NCBI GenBank assembly: GCA_964530915.1
Contig: CAZHCK010000072.1
Span: 1 to 12,352 of the forward strand
Origin: Cloacibacterium sp964530915
GTDB taxonomy: Bacteria > Bacteroidota > Bacteroidia > Flavobacteriales > Weeksellaceae
DNA length: 12,352 bases
Direction of reading: 5' to 3'
Shown here: one piece after another, positions 1-4,966 of the stretch
Layout of the letters: every line of letters starts with the position of its first letter
How positions within the stretch are numbered: position 1 is the stretch's first letter
The notes under the pieces: model-generated
What the model was told of the DNA's origin: nothing
The model's database searches: none
Seen by the model: only the letters and a program-made list of their open reading frames with translations
Translations under genes and position numbers: made by a program

Positions 1-277
1 CCATAATAGTATCTTTTACTTCTGGCTTATTTAAAAGATTTTTTTTAGAATTCATTTTATCATAATTTCTAGCTAAATAAGAATATACATATTGTTTGTC
101 CCCCGTATTGACATTGTTCATAAAAAGATTTTTATATTCTTCAAAATCGCCATTTTTAACACTATTAAAGTACTTTTTTACCGTATTTGACACTTGTTTA
201 TTCTCGTCATTTGACAAATTATGACAACTTACACTGAATATAACAATTATAACAAAAAATATTTTTAATTTTCTCAT
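1..277 (-). CDS. Putative lipoprotein, N-terminal part (C-terminus outside window)
   Basis: An open frame of 92 codons runs from ATG at 277 leftward off the window edge, too short to be obvious without looking for it. The first 17 residues are a lipoprotein-like signal: basic start (MRKLK), a hydrophobic stretch rich in I, V and F, then FSVS before Cys18. The -3 residue is Ser rather than the usual Leu, so the lipobox is not perfect. The rest is Lys/Asn-rich and polar (for example KKYFNSVKNGDFEEYKNLF), as in many small flavobacterial cell-surface proteins. I do not recognise a family. It lies downstream of umuC on the same strand, separated by a palindrome at 309-333, and I see no TAnnTTTG promoter box directly upstream. 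Confidence 0.6.
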   Translation of the reverse strand, partial: MRKLKIFFVIIVIFSVSCHNLSNDENKQVSNTVKKYFNSVKNGDFEEYKNLFMNNVNTGDKQYVYSYLARNYDKMNSKKNLLNKPEVKDTIM

Positions 278-308
278 TATGATTAACTTGAATTTAGTAA
301 AACCCCGA

Positions 309-333
309 TGTCACAGATTTGCAATCCGTGACA
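309..333. repeat. REP-like palindrome between umuC and the lipoprotein gene
   Basis: A compact inverted repeat: 6-bp outer arms (TGTCAC / GTGACA), one non-pairing position, then 4-bp inner arms (GATT / AATC) around a 3-nt TGC loop. Read as minus-strand RNA, the odd position becomes a G-U pair, giving a continuous stem of about 11 bp with a GCA loop. A short G run (CGGGG) follows it on the minus strand. There is no U-tract directly after the stem, so it is a poor intrinsic terminator. Its form suits a dispersed REP-type element of the kind linked to IS200/IS605-like RAYT transposases, but copy number cannot be seen here. Confidence 0.5.
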
Positions 334-362
334 ATTATTTTATAAAACTACAAAAAATCTTT

Positions 363-1634
363 CTAATGAAACCTAAAATTAGCTTCGGGTAAAGTATTGC
401 TTTTCAGAAATTCTTCATATTCTGGCGAAAGCAATTTTCTTTCGTAGGTAGGTTTACCATTTTGTGAGGCCAATCTTATTTTATTTTTGCCATATTTCTT
501 GTTCAGAGAATCCATGGCTTTCATAATCGGAAGGTGTTTATTTTCTACATCTTCTTCAAAAATATTAATCAATCGTTGATTTTCTGGCACAAAATCAGAA
601 ACAATTACACCAGCCTTTTTATACAAAAAACCGTCTTTATAAATGGCTTCAAAAATAGCATTTGCCGCTTTAGATAAAACTATGGAAGAACTACTTGGGT
701 TAGGCAAAACCACAGAAAATCCGTTTTTATATTCTGGTAAATCTTTTCTAAATCTATTCGTTTGTAGAAATACGGAGATGACTTTACAACAACTGTTTTG
801 TTTCCTTAACTTTTCTGCACAAGAGAAAGTAAAAGTTTCTACGCGTTCTCTCAGCATTTCTTTATCCGAAATCATTTCCATAAAACTTCTGGTAGTAGCA
901 ATGGATTGTTTAGGAGATGGCTGATCTAATTCTAATTGTTTAATGCCCTTTAATTCATTAATCATTCTAACGCCGTGAATTCCCATCAGTTTTCTAACCC
1001 AAATTTCTGGCTTCTTAAGCAAATCTGCCGCTTTATAAACACCTGCATCTTTCATCTTATTCACTAATCTTCTGCCAATTCCCCAAACATCACCAATCTC
1101 TAACCACTGAAGTGCTTTTTCTATTTTTTCTGGCGTATCCAGTGTGCAAACTCCTTGAAATTTTTCTGGATATTTCTTTGCAATTCTATTGGCTACTTTT
1201 GCCAATGTCTTGGTAGGAGCTATTCCTATACTCACGGGAATTTTAGTTTTCTGCAGGATAACATTTTTGATATTTTGAGAATACTCTTCTAAATTGAAAT
1301 ATTTGAAGCCATGAAAATCTAGAAACAGTTCATCTATACTGTAAATTTCAAAATTGGGAGAAAACTGACGTGCAATCGCAGAAACTTGTTGACTTTTGAA
1401 ATTATAATATTCAAATTTAGCCGAGAAACATTTCACACCATGTTGCTCAAATAAATCTCTATATTTAAAAACTGGCGCTCCCATAGGAATTCCTAAAGCT
1501 TTTGCCTCGTTACTTCTAGACACTACACAACCATCATTATTAGACAAAACTACGACTGGAACCTCCTGTAGAGAAGGGTCTAAAACTCTTTCGCAGCTCA
1601 CAAAAAAATTATTACAGTCTAATAGCGCAAACAT
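363..1634 (-). CDS. umuC: Y-family DNA polymerase V catalytic subunit UmuC
   Basis: Encodes a 423-residue UmuC, close to the E. coli length of 422. UmuC is the polymerase subunit that copies past DNA lesions in the SOS response, normally with processed UmuD. The palm metal ligands are visible: Asp6 in the FALLDCNNFF start and Asp101-Glu102 in YSIDELFLD. The SIGIAPTKTLAK stretch (135-146) and the helix-hairpin-helix region (GDVWGIGRRL, 181-190) follow, then the little-finger domain and a UmuC-type C-terminal extension. The ATG at 1634 is the natural start, since the protein begins directly at the catalytic strand. No umuD lies next to it: the upstream neighbour is nusG behind a strong terminator. 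I see neither a LexA-like operator nor a clear TAnnTTTG promoter in the roughly 100 nt before it. Confidence 0.97.
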   Translation of the reverse strand: MFALLDCNNFFVSCERVLDPSLQEVPVVVLSNNDGCVVSRSNEAKALGIPMGAPVFKYRDLFEQHGVKCFSAKFEYYNFKSQQVSAIARQFSPNFEIYSIDELFLDFHGFKYFNLEEYSQNIKNVILQKTKIPVSIGIAPTKTLAKVANRIAKKYPEKFQGVCTLDTPEKIEKALQWLEIGDVWGIGRRLVNKMKDAGVYKAADLLKKPEIWVRKLMGIHGVRMINELKGIKQLELDQPSPKQSIATTRSFMEMISDKEMLRERVETFTFSCAEKLRKQNSCCKVISVFLQTNRFRKDLPEYKNGFSVVLPNPSSSSIVLSKAANAIFEAIYKDGFLYKKAGVIVSDFVPENQRLINIFEEDVENKHLPIMKAMDSLNKKYGKNKIRLASQNGKPTYERKLLSPEYEEFLKSNTLPEANFRFH

Positions 1635-1732
1635 GATGGAAGAAATTTAGAAGAATTAAACGCTAAAAATGAGAGAGTAAAATTAGAAAGATTGCACGAC
1701 AAAAGGGAGCGTTTTCAGAAAGACTTATCCAC

Positions 1733-1760
1733 AAAAAAAGCCACTCTAAACAGAGTGGCT
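1733..1760 (-). terminator. Rho-independent terminator of the secE-nusG transcript
   Basis: A perfect 9-bp stem (AGCCACTCT 1739-1747, AGAGTGGCT 1752-1760) with an AAAC loop on the plus strand. On the minus strand it is followed by a run of seven U residues (1739-1733). It lies about 23 nt beyond the nusG stop codon, so transcription from tuf/trnW/secE/nusG should end here and not continue into umuC. Confidence 0.93.
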
Positions 1761-1782
1761 TCATTATATTGTATGGTAAATT

Positions 1783-2325
1783 TTACAATTTTTCTACTTG
1801 CATGTAAGAAAGTTCCATAGGAGTTTTTCTACCGAAAATCATTACAGAAACTTCTAATTTCTTCTTGTCTTCTAGAATTTTTTCTACAGTACCATTGAAT
1901 CCATTGAAAGGACCATCGACTACTTTTACACTTTCTCCTACTACGAATGGAATTTCCATTTCTGTAGCAAATTCAGAAAGTTCATCCATTTTACCAAGCA
2001 TTCTGTTTACTTCAGATTTACGCATTGGAACAGGATCACCTCCTTTTGTAAGACTTAAAAAAGAAATTACACCAGGTAAATTTTTAATAATATGTGGGAT
2101 TTCTCCTATCAGATTAGCTTCTACCATTAAGTAACCAGGATAAAAAGGCTTTTCTTTAGGCACTTTTTTACCATTTCTTACTTGGATCACTTTTTCCATA
2201 GGAATAACTACTTGAGTAACGTAAGCTTCAAGATTTAATCTTTTAACTTCGCTCTCAATGTAGGCCTTAACTTTATTTTCCTGGCCACTAATAGCTTTTA
2301 ATACATACCATTTTAAATCGCTCAT
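1783..2325 (-). CDS. nusG: Transcription termination/antitermination factor NusG
   Basis: A 180-residue NusG, of normal bacterial length. The N-terminal NGN domain (about 4-110) opens with WYVLKAISGQE and carries the FYPGYLMVE strand (61-69); it binds the RNA polymerase clamp. The C-terminal KOW domain (about 127-178) has the GESVKVVDGPFNGFNGTV core and the MELSYMQVEKL ending; in other bacteria this domain contacts Rho or ribosomal protein uS10. It starts 10 nt after the secE stop, so the two are cotranscribed. What is odd is downstream: in most bacteria rplK follows nusG, but here a strong terminator (1733-1760) and then umuC follow. Confidence 0.98.
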   Translation of the reverse strand: MSDLKWYVLKAISGQENKVKAYIESEVKRLNLEAYVTQVVIPMEKVIQVRNGKKVPKEKPFYPGYLMVEANLIGEIPHIIKNLPGVISFLSLTKGGDPVPMRKSEVNRMLGKMDELSEFATEMEIPFVVGESVKVVDGPFNGFNGTVEKILEDKKKLEVSVMIFGRKTPMELSYMQVEKL

Positions 2326-2335
2326 GGAAAAATTT

Positions 2336-2542
2336 TTAATTAAAGAAACCTATGAAAATTGCTAATATATTTTTAATAGCTGTGCTAAATAATGAATCTA
2401 CTCCGAAAGTAAACAATGCTAATATAACAGTAGCTACAGCCACTACTATTGTAGAAGATTGTAAATCAGCCCACTTTGGCCATTCTACTTTATATCTAAA
2501 TTCTGAATAAGAATCTTTTAAAAAATTGATAAGTGAGTTCAT
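2336..2542 (-). CDS. secE: Preprotein translocase subunit SecE
   Basis: A 68-residue single-membrane-span SecE, the short form found in most bacteria outside the enterics. It has the typical amphipathic N-terminal helix, the conserved KVEWPKW motif (18-24) and one transmembrane helix (about 31-48). It clamps the two halves of SecY in the inner-membrane translocon. The ATG at 2542 lies only 12 nt after the last base of tRNA-Trp, so the mRNA leader left after tRNA 3' processing would be about 12 nt long. No Shine-Dalgarno sequence is present, only an A/T-rich stretch. nusG follows after 10 nt. Confidence 0.96.
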   Translation of the reverse strand: MNSLINFLKDSYSEFRYKVEWPKWADLQSSTIVVAVATVILALFTFGVDSLFSTAIKNILAIFIGFFN

Positions 2543-2554
2543 AATTTATATTTG

Positions 2555-2625
2555 CACGGGCACAAGGATTCGAACCCTGATCAACGGTTTTGGAGACCGG
2601 TATCCTACCATTGGACGATGCCCGT
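2555..2625 (-). tRNA. tRNA-Trp (anticodon CCA)
   Basis: A 71-nt cloverleaf: acceptor arms ACGGGCA/TGCCCGT, discriminator G, T-loop TTCGAAT on a CAGGG/CCTTG stem, anticodon loop CTCCAAA with anticodon CCA. The CCA tail is not encoded. The outermost anticodon-stem pair (27-43) is a C-U mismatch. Its 5' end lies 4 nt after the U-tract of the tuf terminator, and its 3' end lies 12 nt before the secE start, so it must be processed out of a tuf-trnW-secE transcript or start from an unseen promoter within tuf. Confidence 0.97.
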
Positions 2626-2629
2626 AGTT

Positions 2630-2663
2630 AAAAAAGCTCCGTAAGTTTCCTTACGGAAGCTTT
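2630..2663 (-). terminator. Terminator-type hairpin after tuf, directly before tRNA-Trp
   Basis: On the minus strand an 8-bp stem (TCCGTAAG / CTTACGGA) closes a GAAA tetraloop and is extended by further pairs (AAAGC / GCTTT) after a single bulged T. A run of six U (2635-2630) follows. It starts about 15 nt after the tuf stop codon. The U-tract ends only 4 nt before the mature 5' end of tRNA-Trp, so it likely lowers rather than abolishes transcription into trnW-secE-nusG, or acts as a processing signal. Confidence 0.88.
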
Positions 2664-2678
2664 ATTTATTTAAGATGA

Positions 2679-3866
2679 TTAATCTAAGATTTCAGTAACC
2701 TGACCAGCACCTACTGTTCTACCACCTTCTCTGATCGCAAATCTAAGACCTACGTTAAGAGCGATTGGTTGTAACAATTCTACAGTGATAGTTAAGTTAT
2801 CACCAGGCATTACCATCTCTACACCTTCTGGTAAGAAGATTTCACCTGTTACGTCAGTAGTTCTTACATAGAACTGAGGACGATATTTGTTGTGGAATGG
2901 AGTGTGTCTACCACCTTCTTCTTTAGAAAGAACGTAAACCTCAGCTTTGAATTTCTTGTGTGGTTTCACAGAATCTTTCTTAGCGATTACCATACCTCTC
3001 TTGATGTCAGTTTTCTCGATACCTCTTAATAATAGACCTACGTTATCACCAGCTTCACCTCTATCTAAGATTTTTCTAAACATCTCAACACCAGTGATAG
3101 TAGAAGTTAACTTCTCATCACCCATACCTACGATGTCTACTGGATCACCTGTATTGATAACACCTGATTCAATTCTACCAGTTGCTACAGTACCTCTACC
3201 TGTAATAGAGAATACGTCTTCGATTGGCATTAAGAATGGCTTATCTTGATCTCTAACTGGTAATTCAATCCAGCTATCTACAGCATCCATAAGAGCTTCT
3301 ACAGTTTCAACCCATTTTGGTTCACCGTTAAGTGCACCTAGAGCAGAACCTTGAATTACTGGAGAGTTATCACCATCATATTCGTAAGAAGATAATAAAT
3401 CTCTTACTTCTAATTCTACTAATTCTAATAATTCAGCATCGTCTACCATGTCAACTTTGTTCATGAAAACAACGATTCTTGGTACGTTTACCTGACGGCA
3501 AAGTAAGATGTGCTCTCTAGTTTGTGGCATTGGACCATCAGTAGCAGCAACTACTAAGATAGCTCCATCCATTTGAGCAGCACCAGTAACCATGTTTTTA
3601 ACATAATCGGCGTGACCTGGACAGTCTACGTGAGCATAGTGTCTGTTTACAGTTTCATACTCTACGTGAGCAGTATTAATAGTAATACCTCTTTCTTTTT
3701 CTTCTGGAGCAGAGTCAATTGAAGAGAAGTCTTTCATTTCAGCTAATCCTTTCTCAGCTAATACTTTAGTAATAGCAGCAGTAAGGGTAGTTTTACCATG
3801 GTCAACGTGACCAATAGTACCAATGTTTAAGTGTGGTTTGTTACGATTAAACGTTTCCTTTGCCAT
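2679..3866 (-). CDS. tuf: Translation elongation factor Tu
   Basis: A full-length 395-residue EF-Tu, the GTPase that brings aminoacyl-tRNA to the ribosomal A site. GTPase motifs: G1 GHVDHGKT (19-26), the switch I stretch KERGITINTAHVEYE (58-71), G3 DCPGH (81-85), G4 NKVD (136-139) and G5 SAL (174-176). Domains II and III follow, ending GGRTVGAGQVTEILD. The ATG at 3866 gives the canonical MAKETFNRNKPHLNIGTIGH start. Four tRNA genes lie upstream on the same strand, including one (Thr, GGT) directly before it. Promoter elements are at 3910-3937 and a terminator follows at 2630-2663. It is the only tuf copy in the window; Bacteroidetes usually have one. Confidence 0.99.
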   Translation of the reverse strand: MAKETFNRNKPHLNIGTIGHVDHGKTTLTAAITKVLAEKGLAEMKDFSSIDSAPEEKERGITINTAHVEYETVNRHYAHVDCPGHADYVKNMVTGAAQMDGAILVVAATDGPMPQTREHILLCRQVNVPRIVVFMNKVDMVDDAELLELVELEVRDLLSSYEYDGDNSPVIQGSALGALNGEPKWVETVEALMDAVDSWIELPVRDQDKPFLMPIEDVFSITGRGTVATGRIESGVINTGDPVDIVGMGDEKLTSTITGVEMFRKILDRGEAGDNVGLLLRGIEKTDIKRGMVIAKKDSVKPHKKFKAEVYVLSKEEGGRHTPFHNKYRPQFYVRTTDVTGEIFLPEGVEMVMPGDNLTITVELLQPIALNVGLRFAIREGGRTVGAGQVTEILD

Positions 3867-3909
3867 GATTTTAATATTTAATTTATTAACTATTGAAATT
3901 TTCAGTGCG

Positions 3910-3937
3910 CAAATATAGTGATTTTTTGAATATCAAA
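3910..3937 (-). promoter_or_regulatory. Candidate tuf promoter (Bacteroidetes sigma type)
   Basis: On the minus strand, TATATTTG (3917-3910) fits the -7 consensus TAnnTTTG exactly. A TTTG (3937-3934) lies 16 nt upstream, slightly closer than the usual 17-21. The predicted transcript would begin around 3904, with a leader of nearly 40 nt before the tuf ATG at 3866. It is placed after the tRNA-Thr terminator, which fits an independent tuf promoter. Confidence 0.7.
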
Positions 3938-3979
3938 ATCTTTTTATTAAAAAAAATTTCAACATTCAGTTTCAATACG

Positions 3980-4008
3980 TTTGACACTATGATATTATCT
4001 TATTTTTG
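3980..4008 (+). promoter_or_regulatory. Candidate plus-strand promoter antisense to the tuf upstream region
   Basis: TTTG (3980-3983, within TTTGACA) and TATTTTTG (4001-4008) lie exactly 17 nt apart on the plus strand, a full match to the Bacteroidetes promoter form. It points away from tuf toward the tRNA cluster. The only signal in its path is the symmetric terminator hairpin at 4041-4072, which would end a transcript after about 60 nt. Confidence 0.5.
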
Positions 4009-4013
4009 AGGGT

Positions 4014-4075
4014 ACAAATTTAAGAATTTATTTTAAATAAAAAAGTCTCTCAAAATATTTTGAGAGACTTTTATT
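4014..4075 (+). ncRNA. Possible short plus-strand RNA (promoter to terminator, no ORF)
   Basis: Predicted only from signals: a promoter at 3980-4008 would start RNA near 4014, and the palindrome 4041-4072 followed by TTTTATTTT would stop it near 4075. The stretch has no ATG-started ORF. It would be about 60 nt long, half of it the terminator hairpin, and antisense to the 3' trailer of tRNA-Thr(GGT). No known RNA family is recognised. The hairpin is explained by termination of the tRNA transcript, so the RNA itself is an inference. Confidence 0.3.
4039..4072 (-). terminator. Rho-independent terminator after tRNA-Thr(GGT)
   Basis: A perfect 32-bp self-complementary palindrome (4041-4072) whose arms are based on AAAAGTCTCTCAAA and its complement. 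On the minus strand it ends in a run of six U (4044-4039). It begins 7 nt after the 3' end of tRNA-Thr(GGT), so it closes the tRNA transcript before tuf. Because of its symmetry and the TTTTATTTT on the other side, it could also work on the plus strand. Confidence 0.93.
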
Positions 4076-4078
4076 TTG

Positions 4079-4150
4079 AGCCAACTATGAGATTTGAACT
4101 CACGACCTCTTCCTTACCAAGGAAGCGCTCTACCCCTGAGCTAAGTCGGC
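4079..4150 (-). tRNA. tRNA-Thr (anticodon GGT)
   Basis: A 72-nt cloverleaf: acceptor GCCGACT/AGTTGGC (one G-U pair), discriminator U, anticodon stem CTTCC/GGAAG with loop TTGGTAA giving anticodon GGT, T-loop TTCAAAT. CCA is not encoded. It matches the position of thrT in the E. coli thrU-tyrU-glyT-thrT-tufB operon. A terminator-type hairpin ends 4 nt before its 5' end and another follows it. Confidence 0.98.
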
Positions 4151-4154
4151 TTGG

Positions 4155-4195
4155 AAAAAAAAATCACATACCGCTTAATTGGAATGTGATTTTTT
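4155..4195 (-). terminator. Terminator-type hairpin between tRNA-Gly and tRNA-Thr(GGT)
   Basis: On the minus strand a 12-bp stem (AAAAAATCACAT / ATGTGATTTTTT) is followed, past one mismatch, by a further CC/GG pair closing an 8-nt loop. A run of nine U follows (4163-4155). It begins 2 nt after the 3' end of tRNA-Gly, and its U-tract stops 4 nt before the mature 5' end of tRNA-Thr(GGT). No promoter fits between them, so the last tRNA relies on read-through unless the hairpin is a processing signal. Confidence 0.88.
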
Positions 4196-4197
4196 AG

Positions 4198-4270
4198 AGC
4201 GGAAGACGGGGGTCGAACCCGCGACATTCAGCTTGGAAGGCTGACGCTCTACCAACTGAGCTACTTCCGC
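4198..4270 (-). tRNA. tRNA-Gly (anticodon TCC)
   Basis: A 73-nt cloverleaf with fully paired acceptor GCGGAAG/CTTCCGC, discriminator U, anticodon stem TCAGC/GCTGA with loop CTTCCAA giving anticodon TCC, and T-arm GCGGG/CCCGT. CCA is not encoded. It has its own promoter at 4308-4338. A small 7-bp hairpin (AATTTGT / ACAAATT, 4271-4288) abuts its 5' end with no spacer. Confidence 0.98.
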
Positions 4271-4307
4271 AATTTGTGTTTACAAATTATTGTTGGTAAA
4301 CGGTGTG

Positions 4308-4338
4308 CAAATTTATAAAATTTTTCTAAACCTGCAAA
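4308..4338 (-). promoter_or_regulatory. Internal promoter for tRNA-Gly
   Basis: On the minus strand, TTTG (4338-4335) and TAAATTTG (4315-4308) are separated by 19 nt, a full match to the Bacteroidetes promoter form. Transcription would start near 4302, about 30 nt before tRNA-Gly. It lies between tRNA-Tyr and tRNA-Gly, so the array appears to hold two transcription units. Confidence 0.72.
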
Positions 4339-4355
4339 TTAAATTTATAAAAAAG

Positions 4356-4438
4356 TGGGGAGAGCAGGATTCGAACCTGCGAAGTCGTAAGACAGCAGAG
4401 TTACAGTCTGATCCATTTGGCCACTCTGGAATCTCCCC
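4356..4438 (-). tRNA. tRNA-Tyr (anticodon GTA)
   Basis: An 83-nt class II tRNA with a long variable arm. Acceptor GGGGAGA/TCTCCCC, discriminator A, anticodon loop CTGTAAC giving anticodon GTA, T-arm GCAGG/CCTGC with loop TTCGAAT. The outermost anticodon-stem pair (27-43) appears to be a U-C mismatch. CCA is not encoded. No hairpin separates it from tRNA-Thr(TGT) upstream, so the two are likely one transcript. Confidence 0.97.
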
Positions 4439-4460
4439 GCTTGTTTTTTTATAAATTATG

Positions 4461-4534
4461 AGCCTCCAGAGGGATTCGAACCCACGACCCCGAGATTACA
4501 AATCACGTGCTCTGGCCAACTGAGCTATGGAGGC
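4461..4534 (-). tRNA. tRNA-Thr (anticodon TGT)
   Basis: A 74-nt cloverleaf: acceptor GCCTCCA/TGGAGGC, discriminator U, anticodon loop TTTGTAA giving anticodon TGT. Two internal stem pairs are U-U mismatches: the middle pair of the anticodon stem (CGTGA/TCTCG) and the second pair of the T stem (GTGGG/CCCTC). All other conserved features are present, so it is probably functional. It is the first gene of the cluster, with a good promoter upstream, and corresponds to E. coli thrU. Confidence 0.96.
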
Positions 4535-4579
4535 AAAATTTGAGATTTCAAAAGAACTGTTATTCCCTTTTTGCGAGTG

Positions 4580-4612
4580 CAAATATAATACAGTTTTTTT
4601 GAAATCCACAAA
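4580..4612 (-). promoter_or_regulatory. Promoter of the tRNA cluster
   Basis: On the minus strand, TTTG (4612-4609) and TATATTTG (4587-4580) are 21 nt apart, matching the Bacteroidetes promoter form. The start would be near 4574, about 40 nt before tRNA-Thr(TGT). The TTTG element lies about 30 nt beyond the hpf stop, and no terminator was seen between hpf and it. Confidence 0.75.
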
Positions 4613-4641
4613 TATTTTTTAAAAATTTTTTAATTATTTTT

Positions 4642-4932
4642 CTATGCCATTTCTTTTTTCTTGATTAACAGTTTCTTAGCAGTATCATAACACTGGTCTA
4701 AACTTTCTTCAAAACTAGCACTTGTCTTCTTTACCACAATATCATCACCGGGAACATGTAATCTTATCTCAGCAGTCTTGTTTTCTTTTTCAGAAGAATT
4801 CTCTACTTTTAAGAAAACTTCGCACTCGATAATTTTATCATAAAAGGTTTCTAACTTATTTAATTTTTTGTCTAAATATTCTTCTAGTGGTGCATGTGGT
4901 GTTAAACCGATTGATTGTACTGTAATTTTCAT
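4642..4932 (-). CDS. hpf: Ribosome hibernation-promoting factor, short form (HPF/RaiA)
   Basis: A 96-residue protein of the HPF/YfiA family. These proteins bind the 30S decoding channel in slow-growing or starved cells, block mRNA and tRNA binding and, in the short form, help ribosomes pair up. The MKITVQSIGLTPHAPLEEYLDKKLNKLE start is typical. It is followed by the beta-sheet region (CEVFLKVE, TAEIRLHVPGDDIVVKKTSASFEESLD) and a Lys-rich C-terminal helix (about 78-95). There is no C-terminal dimerisation domain as in long HPF. It lies 34 nt after the xerC-like gene on the same strand and is probably cotranscribed with it. Confidence 0.93.
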   Translation of the reverse strand: MKITVQSIGLTPHAPLEEYLDKKLNKLETFYDKIIECEVFLKVENSSEKENKTAEIRLHVPGDDIVVKKTSASFEESLDQCYDTAKKLLIKKKEMA

Positions 4933-4966
4933 AACGCTAACATTTTTTTAATTAAAAAAAGAAAAA

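Noticed and set aside
2947..3249. A 100-codon plus-strand open frame inside tuf
   Set aside because: Antisense to the highly conserved tuf coding region; Ser/Pro/Thr-rich shadow translation with no family likeness.
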